Of a DNA stretch of 64,000 nt, positions 14,941 to 26,235 are shown piece by piece. A program made the position numbers and the translations under genes. The number at the start of each line of letters is the position of its first letter. Position 1 is the stretch's first letter. The notes below the pieces were generated by a model. The model saw nothing but the letters and a program-made list of their open reading frames with translations, had not been told where the DNA came from and did not search any database. The DNA comes from Linum tenue (Eukaryota; Streptophyta; Magnoliopsida; Malpighiales; Linaceae). The DNA is taken from NCBI GenBank assembly GCA_946122785.1, contig CAMGYJ010000011.1:35986513-36050512 (forward strand), in the 5' to 3' direction.

Positions 14941-14956
14941 TCCCCCACACTTTAAG
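14941..14956 (-). other. Third polypurine-tract-like motif, upstream of the env-position ORF
   Basis: The minus strand reads ccttaaagtgtggggga, again resembling the terminal tract. It lies about 80 bp upstream of the start of the env-position ORF, where a central polypurine tract or a subgenomic leader signal could sit. Confidence 0.45.
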
Positions 14957-15889
14957 GACACCTATGGTCAGCAATCACGCACAAAAGGTCGATTTGCAAG
15001 CAAAACAATCGCATTTCAAGCAGGAATCATGTAGAACACGACACATTCAAGCATAAGGACATCGCACATGCATTCGCTATTTCTAAACACGACATCCCTC
15101 ACCTTATTCTAATTCAAACATGCTTGCAATTCACAGTTCTCGGTCCTAACATCTACAGTCCGATTTTCCAGAAAAAATACAAATTGAGCAAGCAACACAC
15201 CTGGAAACACAAGTGGGACCGTAGAGAGGACGCGAGTAGAGGGTGAGGGACGCGAAACCACGCCCAAAACGGGTCGGAAAAGTTCACCGGAAAACCCACC
15301 GGAAAGTCGCCGGAAAACGGCGGCGCAGTGGCCGGCGGTCGCTCATGAGAGAGAGAAAGGAGAGGAAATGAGAGGGAAGAGAGGGATTGTTCTGAAAAAA
15401 ATGAGAGAGAGAAAGGGATGATCGGGGGTTCGCTTTTAAAGCAAAAATACACGGCCGGGCCTCAAAAATACCCGATCGGGTATTCCTGCAACGCGACGTT
15501 TTCTGACTAAGGAAAAACCCGGCCGAGAAGCCAAAATCCCCGGTCAGAGATTTTTGGGTCAAGGTCGGGAATTTCCTTTTTCCGCGCCCACGGGGCAGAA
15601 TGGGTCCCGGTCGTGATGCCAAAATAACCTGTCAGGTATTTTGAGGCACGGCTGTGTATTTTCCCTTTTTCGGTCAAAATGCAATCTTTCTCAAATTTTC
15701 GAACACCCCTGCATGAACACACCAAACCGAGGCAGATCAGACGACCTAACTTCATCACAGACGCGCAACTGACTCGAACACACCACAAAACAAAGGAGAA
15801 AGGGGGAAAAAATGCAAATCGTGGTGGGGTTGCCTCCCCACAAGCGCTTCTTTACCGTCTTTTAGCTGGACGCCTATGGCGGAACTAAG
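14957..15889. other. Athila spacer between integrase and the env-position ORF
   Basis: About 0.9 kb without a credible ORF. Near 15440-15660 it repeats the palindromic acccgatcgggtatt motif that is also found several times in both LTRs. Confidence 0.6.
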
Positions 15890-16760
15890 GGTCCGCGAGT
15901 TCAATCACCAACTCCGCATGTTCGACCTCGTCTCCCAGATAGGTCTTGAGACGACGACCATTCACTTTAAATGGCTCAGTTTGCGGGTTGGCAATCTCAA
16001 TCGTGCCATACAGGAACACCTGTGTGACCGTGAACGGTCCAGACTACCGGGAGCGGAGCTTTCCAGGAAAGAGTTTCAGGCGAGAGTTATAGAGGAGAAC
16101 TCGATCACCAACCTGAAACTCCTTCGGACCCCTTAACCGAGTGTTGTGAACGCGCTTAGTACGCTCCTTATATAGCTTGGTGTTCTCATAGGCGTGGTAA
16201 CTCCAGTCCTCCAGCTCCAGCATCTGCAATTTTCGTTCAACACCTGCAACACTAACATCCAAGTTGAGCAGCTTAAGGGCCTAGAAGGCCTTGTGCTCTA
16301 GCTCCACGGGCAAGTGACATGCCTTTCCATAGACAAGCCGGTACGGTGAAGTACCAATTGGCGTCTTGTAGGCAGTCCGGTATGCTCGTAGAGCATCATC
16401 GAGCTTGGTGGACCAATCCTTGCTAGACTGATCCACCGTTTTCTCTAATATACGCTTAAGCTCCAGATTCGTCAGCTTGGCCTGACCACTCGTTTAAGAA
16501 TGATAGGCCACGAACACCTTATGAGTGACACCATAGTGAGACGGTAATTTATCAAACTGGCCCTGGAAATGGGTGCCTCGATCGCTTATGATGGCCCTAG
16601 GTGTCCCGAACCGGGAGAATTGCTGCTTCAAAAATCCACAAACACGTCTAGCATCATTAGTGGGCAAAGCTTGCGCCTCAGCCCACCTAGAGACGTAGTC
16701 CACAGCAACTAAGATGTAAGTATTGCCAAAGGATGGAGGAAAGGGGCCCATGAAGTTGAT
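15890..16760 (-). pseudogene. Athila integrase
   Basis: Integrase core on the minus strand: [27 protein letters not shown] and [15 protein letters not shown], followed by the region carrying the glutamate ([12 protein letters not shown]) and the C-terminal part ([34 protein letters not shown]). Stops interrupt it near 16497 and 16280. The preceding zinc-binding domain is damaged: only a [15 protein letters not shown] end survives near 16830-16860, with a frame change and apparent loss of the histidine half. Confidence 0.85.
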
Positions 16761-16785
16761 ACCCCAAACATAAAAATCTCACAGG

Positions 16786-18292
16786 TTATAAATACATTAT
16801 GGGGCATCTCATCACGGGCAGAGATATTACCTGACCTCTGGCATCGGTCGCATCGGCGTGCGAAGGCGTCATCCCCTTGGTGTGAGTTGTCATCCCCTTA
16901 GGTAGCTGTTGGCCCACCAGATAATTTGCAAAATCGGAGTACCAAGGGGTGACACGCTCCACCAGGGACATCATCATCTGTCGCTCATCTGGGAAGGAGT
17001 CGTTGATCTCCTCCACGAGGTTGTCCGCAGGTGGTGTGTCCAACCGGGAGAGGTGATCAGCAACAACATTTTCAGCTTCCTTCTTGTTCCGAATCTCGAT
17101 GTCGAACTCCTTCAGTAGTAGGATCCATCGTATGAGCCTAGACTTGGCATCGGCCTTGCTCATCAGGTATCGTATCGCGGAGTGATCTGTGTACACGGTC
17201 ACATGGGACAAGACCAAATAAGGACGAAACTTGTCGAAGGCGAACACCACCGCAAGCAGCTCCTTCTCCCTGGTGGTGTAGTTCTCCTGAGTATCGTTTA
17301 GGGTCTTCGAGGCGTAGTAGATAGGACAGAAGTGTTGATCTTGCCTCTGCCCCAAGACAGCTCTAACAACAAAGTCACTGACATCGCACATCAGCTCGAA
17401 CGGTTAGGACCAGTCATGAGAGACCATGATAGGAGCATGAGTGAGCTTCTCCTTCAAGATCGTGTATGCCGCTGTGCATGCATCGATGAACTGGAAGGGG
17501 GCATCCTTCTCAAGGAGCTTTGTCAGGGGCAGGGCGATCTTCGAGAAATCCTTGATGAAGCGCCTGTAGAACCCTGCATGGCCCAAGAAACTCCGAATCC
17601 CCTTAACAGGTGTGGGAGGAGGCAGCTTACTGATAGTCTAGATCTTGGCTCTGTCCACCTCAATCCCCATCTTGGAGATATTATGCCCCAGAACTATGTC
17701 TTCGCGAACCATGAAGTGACACTTCTCCCAACTCAGTGCCAGGTTCGTCTCTTCACACCTTTTAAGGACGATTTCTAGGTTATGGAGACAGTGAGAGAAT
17801 GAGTCCCCATAAACCGAAAATTCATCCATAAACACCTCCACAATCTCGCCGACCAGGCGGTCAAAGATGGTCAGCATGCATCGCTGAAAAGTGGCAGGGG
17901 CAGGTGAATGTGCCAAAGGGACAGGTGAACGCGGTCTTCGCCTGGTCCTCTGGTGCAATGGGGATCTGGAAATACCCAGACATCCCATCCATGAAACAGT
18001 AGAACTCGTGCCCCGCCAGTCTCTCCAGCATCTGGTCAATGAACGGCAATGAGAAATGATCCTTCCAGGTGGCGTCGTTGAGGCGACGGTAGTCGTTGCA
18101 GACGCGATACCCGGTCACTGTGTGCATAGGGATGAGTTCATTCTTCTCATTGGGTACCACGGTCATCCCGCCCTTCTTAGGCACCACCTGGGTGGGACTA
18201 ACCCACTCACTGTCGGAGATAGCGAAGATGATCCCCGCGTCCATCAGCTTCACGATCTCCGCCCGAACCACAACCTCCAGGTTTGGGGTCAA
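16786..18292 (-). pseudogene. Athila reverse transcriptase and RNase H
   Basis: RT starts with VSPTQVVPKKGGM, GYRVCNDYRRLN and FYCFMDGMSGYFQIP. After a frameshift near 17900 it continues with FMDEFSVYGDSFSHCL and GFYRRFIKDFSKIALPLTKL. The catalytic block usually reads F-M-D-D and here reads F-M-D-E (17812-17835), so the enzyme is probably dead. RNase H follows: [44 protein letters not shown]. Stops at about 17640 and 17404 break the reading. Confidence 0.88.
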
Positions 18293-18409
18293 TCTCCGCT
18301 AGGGTTGTCTTACCGACCGAATCTCATCCTCTAGCAATATCCGGTGGGAGCAGAAGGAGGGGTTGATCCCCCAGATATTAGTGATCTTCCACGCCAGAGC
18401 TCGCTCGTA

Positions 18410-19414
18410 CTACTTCAGCAAGGACACCAGTCTGACCTTCTGCTCGGGTGTGAGGGTCGAGCTAATGATGACTTGAAGTTTGTTCTCCTTCCGGAGAAAT
18501 GCATACTCCAAGTGAGGAGGAAGGGGTTTTAGCTCCAGCTCTGGTGGCTCCTCCAAGGAGGTAGTGATGCGAGGTGAGGATGAGATCGATTTGAAGAGCC
18601 TATCTCCCTCCAGTAATGCGCCACTCTCCAGCGCGGCCAACTGCTCCTCCAGCTACGGCTCCTACGATGCCTGCTCCCTAGCAAAATACAACGCTCAAGA
18701 GCATCGTCAGTATCCGCACTCATTATGGCGAGTGCTGTCTCAAAATCAGCAAGCATATCACAGTAATCTAAGTCATCATGCAAATGGGAATGCTTCCCAT
18801 TCTCAGACACAGAAAAAGTAGTCTGTTCATCCCCAGCACGCAAGATCAGTTTACCACTATGCACATCACTAAGGCACATCCACATCCTCATTTATATCCA
18901 GAATAACAAAATCAACAGGATATGTGAATGCCCCTACATTAACAAGCAGATCCTCGATGATACCCCTAGGATGCACAATAGAACGATCAGCTAACTGAAT
19001 GCTCATCCTAGTAGTTCTAGGTTTACCTAGGCCTAGCTTCTTAAATAATTTATAAGGCATGACATTAATGCTAGCTTCTAAATCCGCCAAAGACTTTCCT
19101 ACATGCATACTGCCAATGACAAGAGGGATAGTAAAACTCTCTGGGTCTTTGCGCTTCTTGGGCAGCTTGTTCTGCCGGATGGCAGAACACTTCTCGCTCA
19201 GCATCACTGTCGAGAGATCCCCAAGTTTGTTTTTGTTGGTGAGGAGATCCTTCATGAATTTGGCGTACATGGGCATCTTAGACAGGGCCTCCACGAACGA
19301 CATGCTGATGTTGACCTGCTTCAACATTGCCATGAACTTGGCTAACTCAGTCTCCAGCTTGTCTTTGTGTAGGCGAGTGGGGAAGGAAAGCTGGGGTACA
19401 TGCTCCTTAACCAC
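18410..19414 (-). pseudogene. Athila aspartic protease region and linker to RT
   Basis: The 182-residue open part (19414-18869) carries the protease: ESFTIPLVIGSMHVGKSLAD, then ADLEASINVMPYKLFKKLGL. Athila proteases usually read D-L-G-A-S, so the glycine next to the active aspartate is a glutamate here. Downstream is the acidic linker seen before RT in this lineage (PPELELKPLPPHLEYAFL; TPEQKVRLVSLLK). Frameshifts separate it from gag and from RT. Confidence 0.78.
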
Positions 19415-21149
19415 TAGCTGTGGTTGGGAGCAGGTGCTTCTTTCTCCATCCCCACTTCTGCATCGTCAGCTGGAAGTGTTGAAGCAGGTAATGGCTCTTC
19501 TTGCCTGGCCGGGTCAGGGGCAACATATGTTGTCTTGCCACTCCTGGTAGTGATGGCATCCAGCTGCTGGTGAAGCTCACGAGGATTTGGAATGGTGGTG
19601 GCAGGCAGAGTCCCTGGTGCTTTGGTGTTATTTTGGCGAGCTATTCCGCCAATCTGATTCTGGAGATCCTGCAATATAGCAACCTGGTTCCTCTGGCCTG
19701 CCTCCAGTGAGGTTATGTTCTGGTCCATCCTGGCAAAATTCGCCTGGCTGGTAGTCATGAATGCCTGCAAAATGTTTTTCAGCTCTGTCATCTGGGTATC
19801 TGGATCTGGAGCTACTGGAAGCTGGGCATAATGACGTTGCGGCTGCTGGAATGGCTGCTCCTGTCTGGGTTGTTAAGGCTGCTACTGTGGAACCGGACCC
19901 TGCCTGGCCTAGAAGGGCTGCCTCTGCTGAAAATCAACTGCTGGTGCTGGGAAACCAGGTGGTTTAGTGGTGTTGCTATTATTGGCATTCCAGGAGAAGT
20001 TGGGATGCTGGCGCCACCCTTCATTATATGTTCCACTGTAAGGATCAAGGCGCCGAGCATTGGCGATGAAGTCCAACTGCTCCTAGGGTGTAGAAGACTC
20101 CTTCATAGCCTGACAGTCTTCCACCAGATGGTTTGAACTCTCACACCACTGACATTGTGCAACTGAAGGCCCGTCCAGACCTCTGCCGAGAATAAGAATG
20201 TTGGGTTGCTTCAATGTCTAGACCAACTCGGCCACCTCCCGCTCTAGCCCGGACCTAGCCTCCATGGCGTGCACACCTTGGTCCCGGGAACTCCTGCTTC
20301 TGGTGCTCTGCCCCGAAGAGTGATCCCTGGCAGCCAGAGTACTGATCATCTAACTCAGCTCGGGTGGAGTCTTGGTGAGAATATCCCCTCCTGGGCATAA
20401 AGACTCGATCATCCTCTGGCTCTCTAGGGTCAGAGCGCTGTAGAAATTCCCCGATGTGAATGCATCACTGAACCCGTGATGGGGGCACTGCGAAAAGAAT
20501 CCCGAGTACCGCTCCCAGACATCCGGTAGTGACTCATCTGGCTCCTGGCAGACATGAGTGATCTCCCGCTAAATCTCCGTGGTCTTCGAGGCCGGATAAT
20601 ACCTGTGCATAAACTTGTCGGCCAAGTCGTCCCACGACGGGATAGACAGTGGGGCTGGGTCTCCAACCACCTCTTCGCATGCCCTGCCAGAGAATGGGGG
20701 AAAAGGTGGAGACGAATCGCATCATCGGGTACACCAATCATTTTGAATTCATTTGTCAGCTGCAGGAACTGGGAAAGGTGCACCCTCGCCTCCTCATCCT
20801 TCAAGCCATGGAACTGGATTGAGGATGTAATCAGTTGAATCCAGCATGGCTTGATCACAAAGTTGTTTGCTAAAATGGGCGGATATAGGATGACGGGGCG
20901 AATGTCGGCGACCCGTGGAGTGTAGTAGTACTCCATAGTAGGACCCTGCTGGGGTGGTGGATGTTGAGCCCCATCTGCCTAGGGGACTGGGTTGTTCCCC
21001 AGGATCTGATTCACTGGGGGAACCTGCATGGGCATCCCGAGGGGTTGATTCTGTCCAAGGTTAAGGTTCCCCCTGTTGTGCTCGTCGCCCATCTCGTATT
21101 CCTCTTCGGAGTAGCTGCTCAGATGGCAGTCGACGTGCACTTCCTCCAT
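19414..21149 (-). pseudogene. Athila gag
   Basis: A probable start at 21149 (MEEVHVDCHLSSYSEEEYE) leads into a Pro/Asn-rich N-terminus with an in-frame TAG near 20979. The conserved core follows: FHGLKDEEARVHLSQFLQL, GVPDDAIRLHLFPHSLAGHA, KRWLETQP. Further on are a zinc-knuckle-like CQWCESSNHLVEDC, a Gln/Pro-rich stretch and the ELHQQLDAITTRSGK motif typical of Athila and related gags. At least three frame breaks are present. Confidence 0.82.
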
Positions 21150-21367
21150 AGCCAGTCTTGCTCGCTGTTGTATCCTTAGTTGGCGACATGTGCGTTCTAG
21201 CGCCGGATCTAACGGCAGTAAACCTCCCGACTGGCTACAGGTTATGCACTACCTGCACACAGCCAAGCAAGCAAACCCGTGAAGGCACAAGTGGGAAAAA
21301 GCAAACAATCAATGCGGAAAAGAAATGCTAAAGTAACAGAAATCACGTTTCTTCAACAACCTAGCCG

Positions 21368-21385
21368 TCCCTGGCAACGGTGCCA
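21368..21385 (-). promoter_or_regulatory. Primer binding site, tRNA-Asp type
   Basis: Six bases inside the 5' LTR, the minus strand reads tggcaccgttgccaggga. This differs at two positions from the tRNA-Asp complement used by Athila elements as I recall it. Its place beside the LTR fixes the direction of the element. Confidence 0.85.
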
Positions 21386-21391
21386 AAAACT

Positions 21392-22745
21392 TGACACGCC
21401 TCTACCGTCACACTAGAAAGTGGCCAAGTGTAACCACCTACTATTGTGTAGTATAGCGGGTTCAGTTCTAAATGTCAACCCGGGTCCTAGGTGTGATGAC
21501 TACTCCGTGTAAATCTTATTATTTTGCGGTTCAAGTGTAGTGAAGGTTTAACTAAACTAGCAAGAAAAGTAGTGAAAGTTGTGTTCATGGTTGAGAGAGG
21601 TCACCGAGATATGGTTCCCCCTAGACTGCAGCTAAGCCAGGTTGTAATTCACCAAGTTTAAGTTCAATGATAGTTATACCGCGGTAGGTTCTTAAACAGT
21701 CCGCAGTCTCGACTAAAGGTCTCCAGACCCTCTCAATCCGAGTCCCCAGCGGGCGACTAACCTCCACCGAAGTAAACAGATTGAGGCTCTAAGGAACCAA
21801 ACCTCCTCTACCGGAGTAAATCTGGTACAAAATAGTGAATTGACTCATCAACTAAAGTCGTCAATTCACTACCTTCAATCAAGGGTTCTCTATCAACCTA
21901 GGCATATATTCTTTTTCTAGGTCAAAGCAGAAATAATAGGAATTTGATCAGGATTCATGCCATTCAGGAAATCAAACCTCAATTGAATATAATCAACATC
22001 AATGAATTCCTACTTGGGTTCATACAATCAGACCTAACATACAAATCTAGGGTTCTTCATACCCAGGTGAGTGAGAGAGTTTACTCCATAGAGAGAGAAG
22101 GGAAATCTAGCTAAGATGCGGAAACCATGCTGTGAAGGATGGATTCTTCTTCTGGCAATCAATCGACACTTCTCAAAGCTTAAGCCGAGATGATGATGAA
22201 GATCGATCTAGGGCGCTTGGAGAATCTGGTTCGTCACTCTCTCTCTAGGTATAAGCTTTCTATCTCTAAAACTCAGAACCTTTCAAAATTTGGTCTTCTT
22301 TCCCTTAAAAAGCAGCAGTCGCGATCCCCGGCCATAATACCCGGTCAGGTATTTCAGGTGCCCGGTCGGGGATTTCAAAACGATGCGCAGCGGCTAGGGG
22401 GTTAATACACGATCGAGGTCTAGAATACCCGATCGGGTATTTTAGCTCCCTGGATGGGAACCCTTCTGCCTTTTTGGCGTCCAAAACAGGAATCCCCGGC
22501 CTCTCTTTGCATTTTACCCGGCCGGGTATTTTAACTCCTGGCCGGGTATTTTGCTCTTCCAACGCCCTTCACTCCAGTGTCCTCCTTTTTGACCCAAAAC
22601 TCGTTTCCTCACCTTCATGTCAACGCCAAGTCCTAAAATATGACATAAACACACAACCTAGCGTGAAATCGGCTTAAAACACGAGAATCAACTCTTAAAC
22701 AGCTCAAGAATGGAGTTATAAACATGTTCAATTAATGGTCTATCA
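21392..22745 (-). repeat. Athila LTR (5' LTR of the element)
   Basis: About 1.35 kb, beginning tgacacgcctctacc and ending tggtctatca on the plus strand. It pairs with 10822-12108. The target duplication ctaag follows at once. It contains the block that is missing from the other LTR. Confidence 0.95.
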
Positions 22746-22750
22746 CTAAG

Positions 22751-24775
22751 ATTGAGGCTATGGTAGCTTGACTTGTACCACGAAATGTGAAGGAATGGAG
22801 GGTTTTCTAGGACTCATTGGGTACTACAGGAAGTTTGTGAGGAACTATGGCATTATTGGCAAACCTTTAACCTAGCTGCTTAAGAATGACAGTTTCAGAT
22901 GGCCAGATAAGGCTCAGGTGGCTTTTGAATCGCTTAAGGATGCTATGGTGCAAGCTCCTGTGTTGTCTCTTCCATATTTTAGCAAACCATTTACCTTGCA
23001 GGATGCTAGTGAAGTAGGAGTTGGTGTTGTTCTCTCTCAAGAAGGCAGGCCTTTGGCATATCATAGTCAGGCTTTAGGGCCTAGAAAGCAGGATTTGTCC
23101 ACTTACAAAAAAGAGTATTTGGCAGTAATTCTAGCACTGACTAAGTGGCGCCATTATTTGGAAGGAAAGCAGTTCAAGATTGTCTCAGATCATGAAAGCC
23201 TCAAGCACTTGCTTGGTAGAAGATACACACTCAAATACAGAAAAAAGGTTTGGTCAAGCTATTGGGATTGGAGTTTGAAATCCAGTATTGATAAGGCAAG
23301 TTCAATCAAGTTGCTGATGCCCTGTCCAGACATCCCAACTTTGTTGCTGCCATGGCTATTCAGGGGGAGTGCAGACCTACCTTTGTTGTGTTATCAGCTT
23401 GGTTAACTGAACTGGAAACATCTTATGTGGAGGATCCCGAGGCACAAGCACTATTGGTTGAGGCAGTTGTTCCTTTCATTGGCCCAAGGCTCTACTGGAT
23501 TCATCAAAGTTTGCTTTACCATAAGTCTGCCATCTATGTTTGAGTAAGTAGGAACATGAGGGACCAGTTGATGCAGTTGTTCCATGACTCTCCTGTAGCG
23601 GGTCACTCAGGCTTACAAGCCAGTTACTAGCGGATCAAAAGATATTTTTGGTGGCCTAGTCTCAAAACTAATTTGAAACTTTGTATTCAACATTGTGAGA
23701 CATGTCAGAAGTGTAAGGTGGAGAATGTGCCCTATCCCGGATTTTTACAGCCTTTACCTATTCCAGATCATCATGGAAGCATATTTCCATGGATTTTATT
23801 GAAGGGTTTACCTAGTTCTCAAGGAAAGGATGCAATGTTAGTAGTGGTAGATCGTTTCTCCAAGTATGGACATTTCTTTGGCCTAACAAAACCTTATACA
23901 ACATCATCAGTGGCCCAACTATTTTTTTATGGAGTGTTTAAGCTACATGGTTTGCCTATCACTATTGTATCTGACAGAGATGCAATATTTACTAGCTCAT
24001 TCTGGTCTAAATTGATGGAGTTACAAGGGGTTACATTGCATTCTACTGCTTATCATCCAGAGACAGATGGTCAAACTGAAAGACTGAATCGTTGTCTGGA
24101 AGAATATCTAAGAGGTATGGTTCATCAATGTCCTAAGTAGTGGGCTGCTTGGCTGACTTTGGCAGATGAGCCAGCTATTTCCCCTTTTGAAGCTCTGTAT
24201 GGTTACTCGCCTTCTCAGTTCTCTATACAAAATATTATATATACTCCAGTGGTTGCAATGGCTGACAGACTCTAGCAGCAACACAAATTGATTAGCATTT
24301 TAAGATCCAATCTGGCAAAGCTTAGAATAAACAGAAGCAGATGGGAGATACTCATCGTATTGAGAGAGCATTCCATGTGGGAGATTTGGTGTTCCTCAAG
24401 GTCAGACCCTATAGACAGACTTCAGTGGCCAGCAGAGCAAACTAGAAATTGGCTTCTAAGTTGTTTGGTCCATTTCTAGTTGAGAAGAAGATCGGGGCTA
24501 TAGCTTACAGATTGAAGTTTCCAATAGGGTTTGTTATTCATCCTGTCTTTCACGTCTCCCTTTTGAACCGGGCCAGAATGAATATTGATCTCCAAGTACA
24601 ACCCAGTTTACCTTCTGTTAATGATAAGGGAGCTATGAAGTTGGAACCTGCGACCATTTTGGCTAGGAGAGTAGTGGCACAAGACAACAAACCGTTGACT
24701 CAGGTGCTGGTACAGTGGACTCATCAGAGAGAGGAAGATGCTACTTATTGGGAGTCATGGATTGACTTTTAGGCC
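22751..24775 (+). pseudogene. Chromovirus part 2: rest of RT, RNase H, integrase, chromodomain-like end
   Basis: This continues the element broken at 10821. RT end and RNase [61 protein letters not shown]. Integrase: zinc-binding CETCQKCKVE, VVVDRFSKYGHFFGL, IVSDRDAIFTSSFW, STAYHPETDGQTERLN. The C-terminus reads LASKLFGPFLVEKKIGAIAY, VIHPVFHVSLL, then VAQDNKPLTQVLVQW and EEDATYWESW, which looks like the chromodomain of plant Reina/Galadriel-type chromoviruses. Several stops and shifts are present, including one near the first integrase aspartate. No 3' LTR was recognised. Confidence 0.88.
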
Positions 24776-26235
24776 AAATTTCCAAACTTCCAAACTTGAG
24801 TATTGTAAAATACAACGTGTGGTATGTATGTCACATCAGCTAAAAGCTGAGACAAAACAATCTCAACTCAACAATCCCAACAATCGTAACTAAAAGCTGA
24901 GATATAACAATCACTCATTTTGAATGATAGTTTCTATCACATCGCAGTAACAATCCATGTATTGTTTATGCTAAAAAAAAGTGATGCATTCTAAACAATA
25001 CATGTATAGTAACAATCTCATCAAAACAATCACAGCTTCCAAACGACCCCTACAATTGTTTGCGGTGAAGGCGTATAATTTGAATTGACTCTTTTTAAAT
25101 GATTCAGATTGCAAAAGGAGACAATTGGTCAAATCGTCTCGTTTGCAATTGTTCAATTAAAACGACCCCTTCCTGACGCATTGGAAACAATGAGTAGACG
25201 GGAAGACGTGGAAGATAGGTGAAATTCTACACTATTAAAGCTACCATTACTAGGGGTGTACCCATCTCTTAGAGAGATGTGTCTATCTGAAAATTTTGTG
25301 AGAGACCCATGTTTTATCGGCATAATCACACACGAGACCTCTAACACAACTTCAATAATTGTAACTGACATATCTTCATTACAGTTTAAAAAATTTATTG
25401 TCATGAATTTATTATAATGCGTAAATATAGGAGTTATTGTAATTCAGACTAGGTAGTTAATTAGTTGATTGTTCGAGAGTAAACAAGTGATTGGCTAATT
25501 TGTACGCATTGAGTATTCACAGAGATAACTAACACCTGAGAGATAACCTTAGTTATTTGAATGAGAATTAGCTTGATTAATTAACGGTTGCTTCAAGTTA
25601 TTAAATAGTGAATTCTGAGTTGTCCTTCCATCTCCTCATCTACACATCTATCTGCTCCTCTCACTAGTCAAACCTTTGGCCTAAAATTTTGGGATTTATC
25701 TATGACACCCAAGCTATGATTCTTTTGCGATGGATTTGCCTATGCATCTTTCTGTTGCGTGATGATCTTCAAGTTCATGGAGTTCAAGTGTCATCTACTT
25801 GCTCGATCTGTGATTCATAAGAGGGTGATTTGCTCGAACACTTTCTTTTTCCATCATCGTTTCCCTTCGTCAGCTTATTAGACTACCGTTACCAATGGGA
25901 TACTTGGACTCCATGAACAATCTTTGTGTAATAGTGTAGATCTGGAAACCATCACCAATTAGGTCCTCCTATACTGACGACATTGGAAGGGTTGCAATAA
26001 TGTTGTTTTCCTGCTTCATGCGCAATACACTTTAACCGTGCTTCGCAAATTACTATCACATTGGGCTAATTTACAACTCGTGCAACCTAGAATAAGGCAT
26101 GCGCATCATTGTTGACGAAGCTACGAAATCTTAGACGGGCATACCAATATGAATCATAGGCTACCTCTAGGGCTGAGAAAATAGGCCAGATACTTAGAAA
26201 AATTGTGATCCGAACCGAACCGCATAGTTTCTTCT
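24776..26235. other. Intergenic DNA without recognised genes
   Basis: AT-rich sequence. The part at 24820-25170 repeats short blocks (aaaagctgaga; aacaatc) and contains aaacgacccct twice, so it may be a decayed MITE. The part from 25250 holds an aggggtgtacccatctctta motif of hAT-element type. Nothing coding is visible. Confidence 0.4.

Larger units (their letters stand above)
10822..22745 (-). mobile_element. Complete Athila-type LTR retrotransposon (11.9 kb) nested in the chromovirus
   Basis: It is bounded by the 5-bp target duplication ctaag (10817-10821 and 22746-22750). Each LTR begins tgacacgcc and ends tatca. The element runs on the minus strand: primer binding site, gag, protease, RT, RNase H, integrase, then an extra ORF in the env position, then a polypurine tract. 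A tRNA-Asp-type primer site, Athila-type gag, FMD(D/E)FSVYG in RT and the extra ORF together identify the Athila lineage. All pol genes carry defects, so the copy is not autonomous. The chromovirus reading frame is restored when it is removed. Confidence 0.93.
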
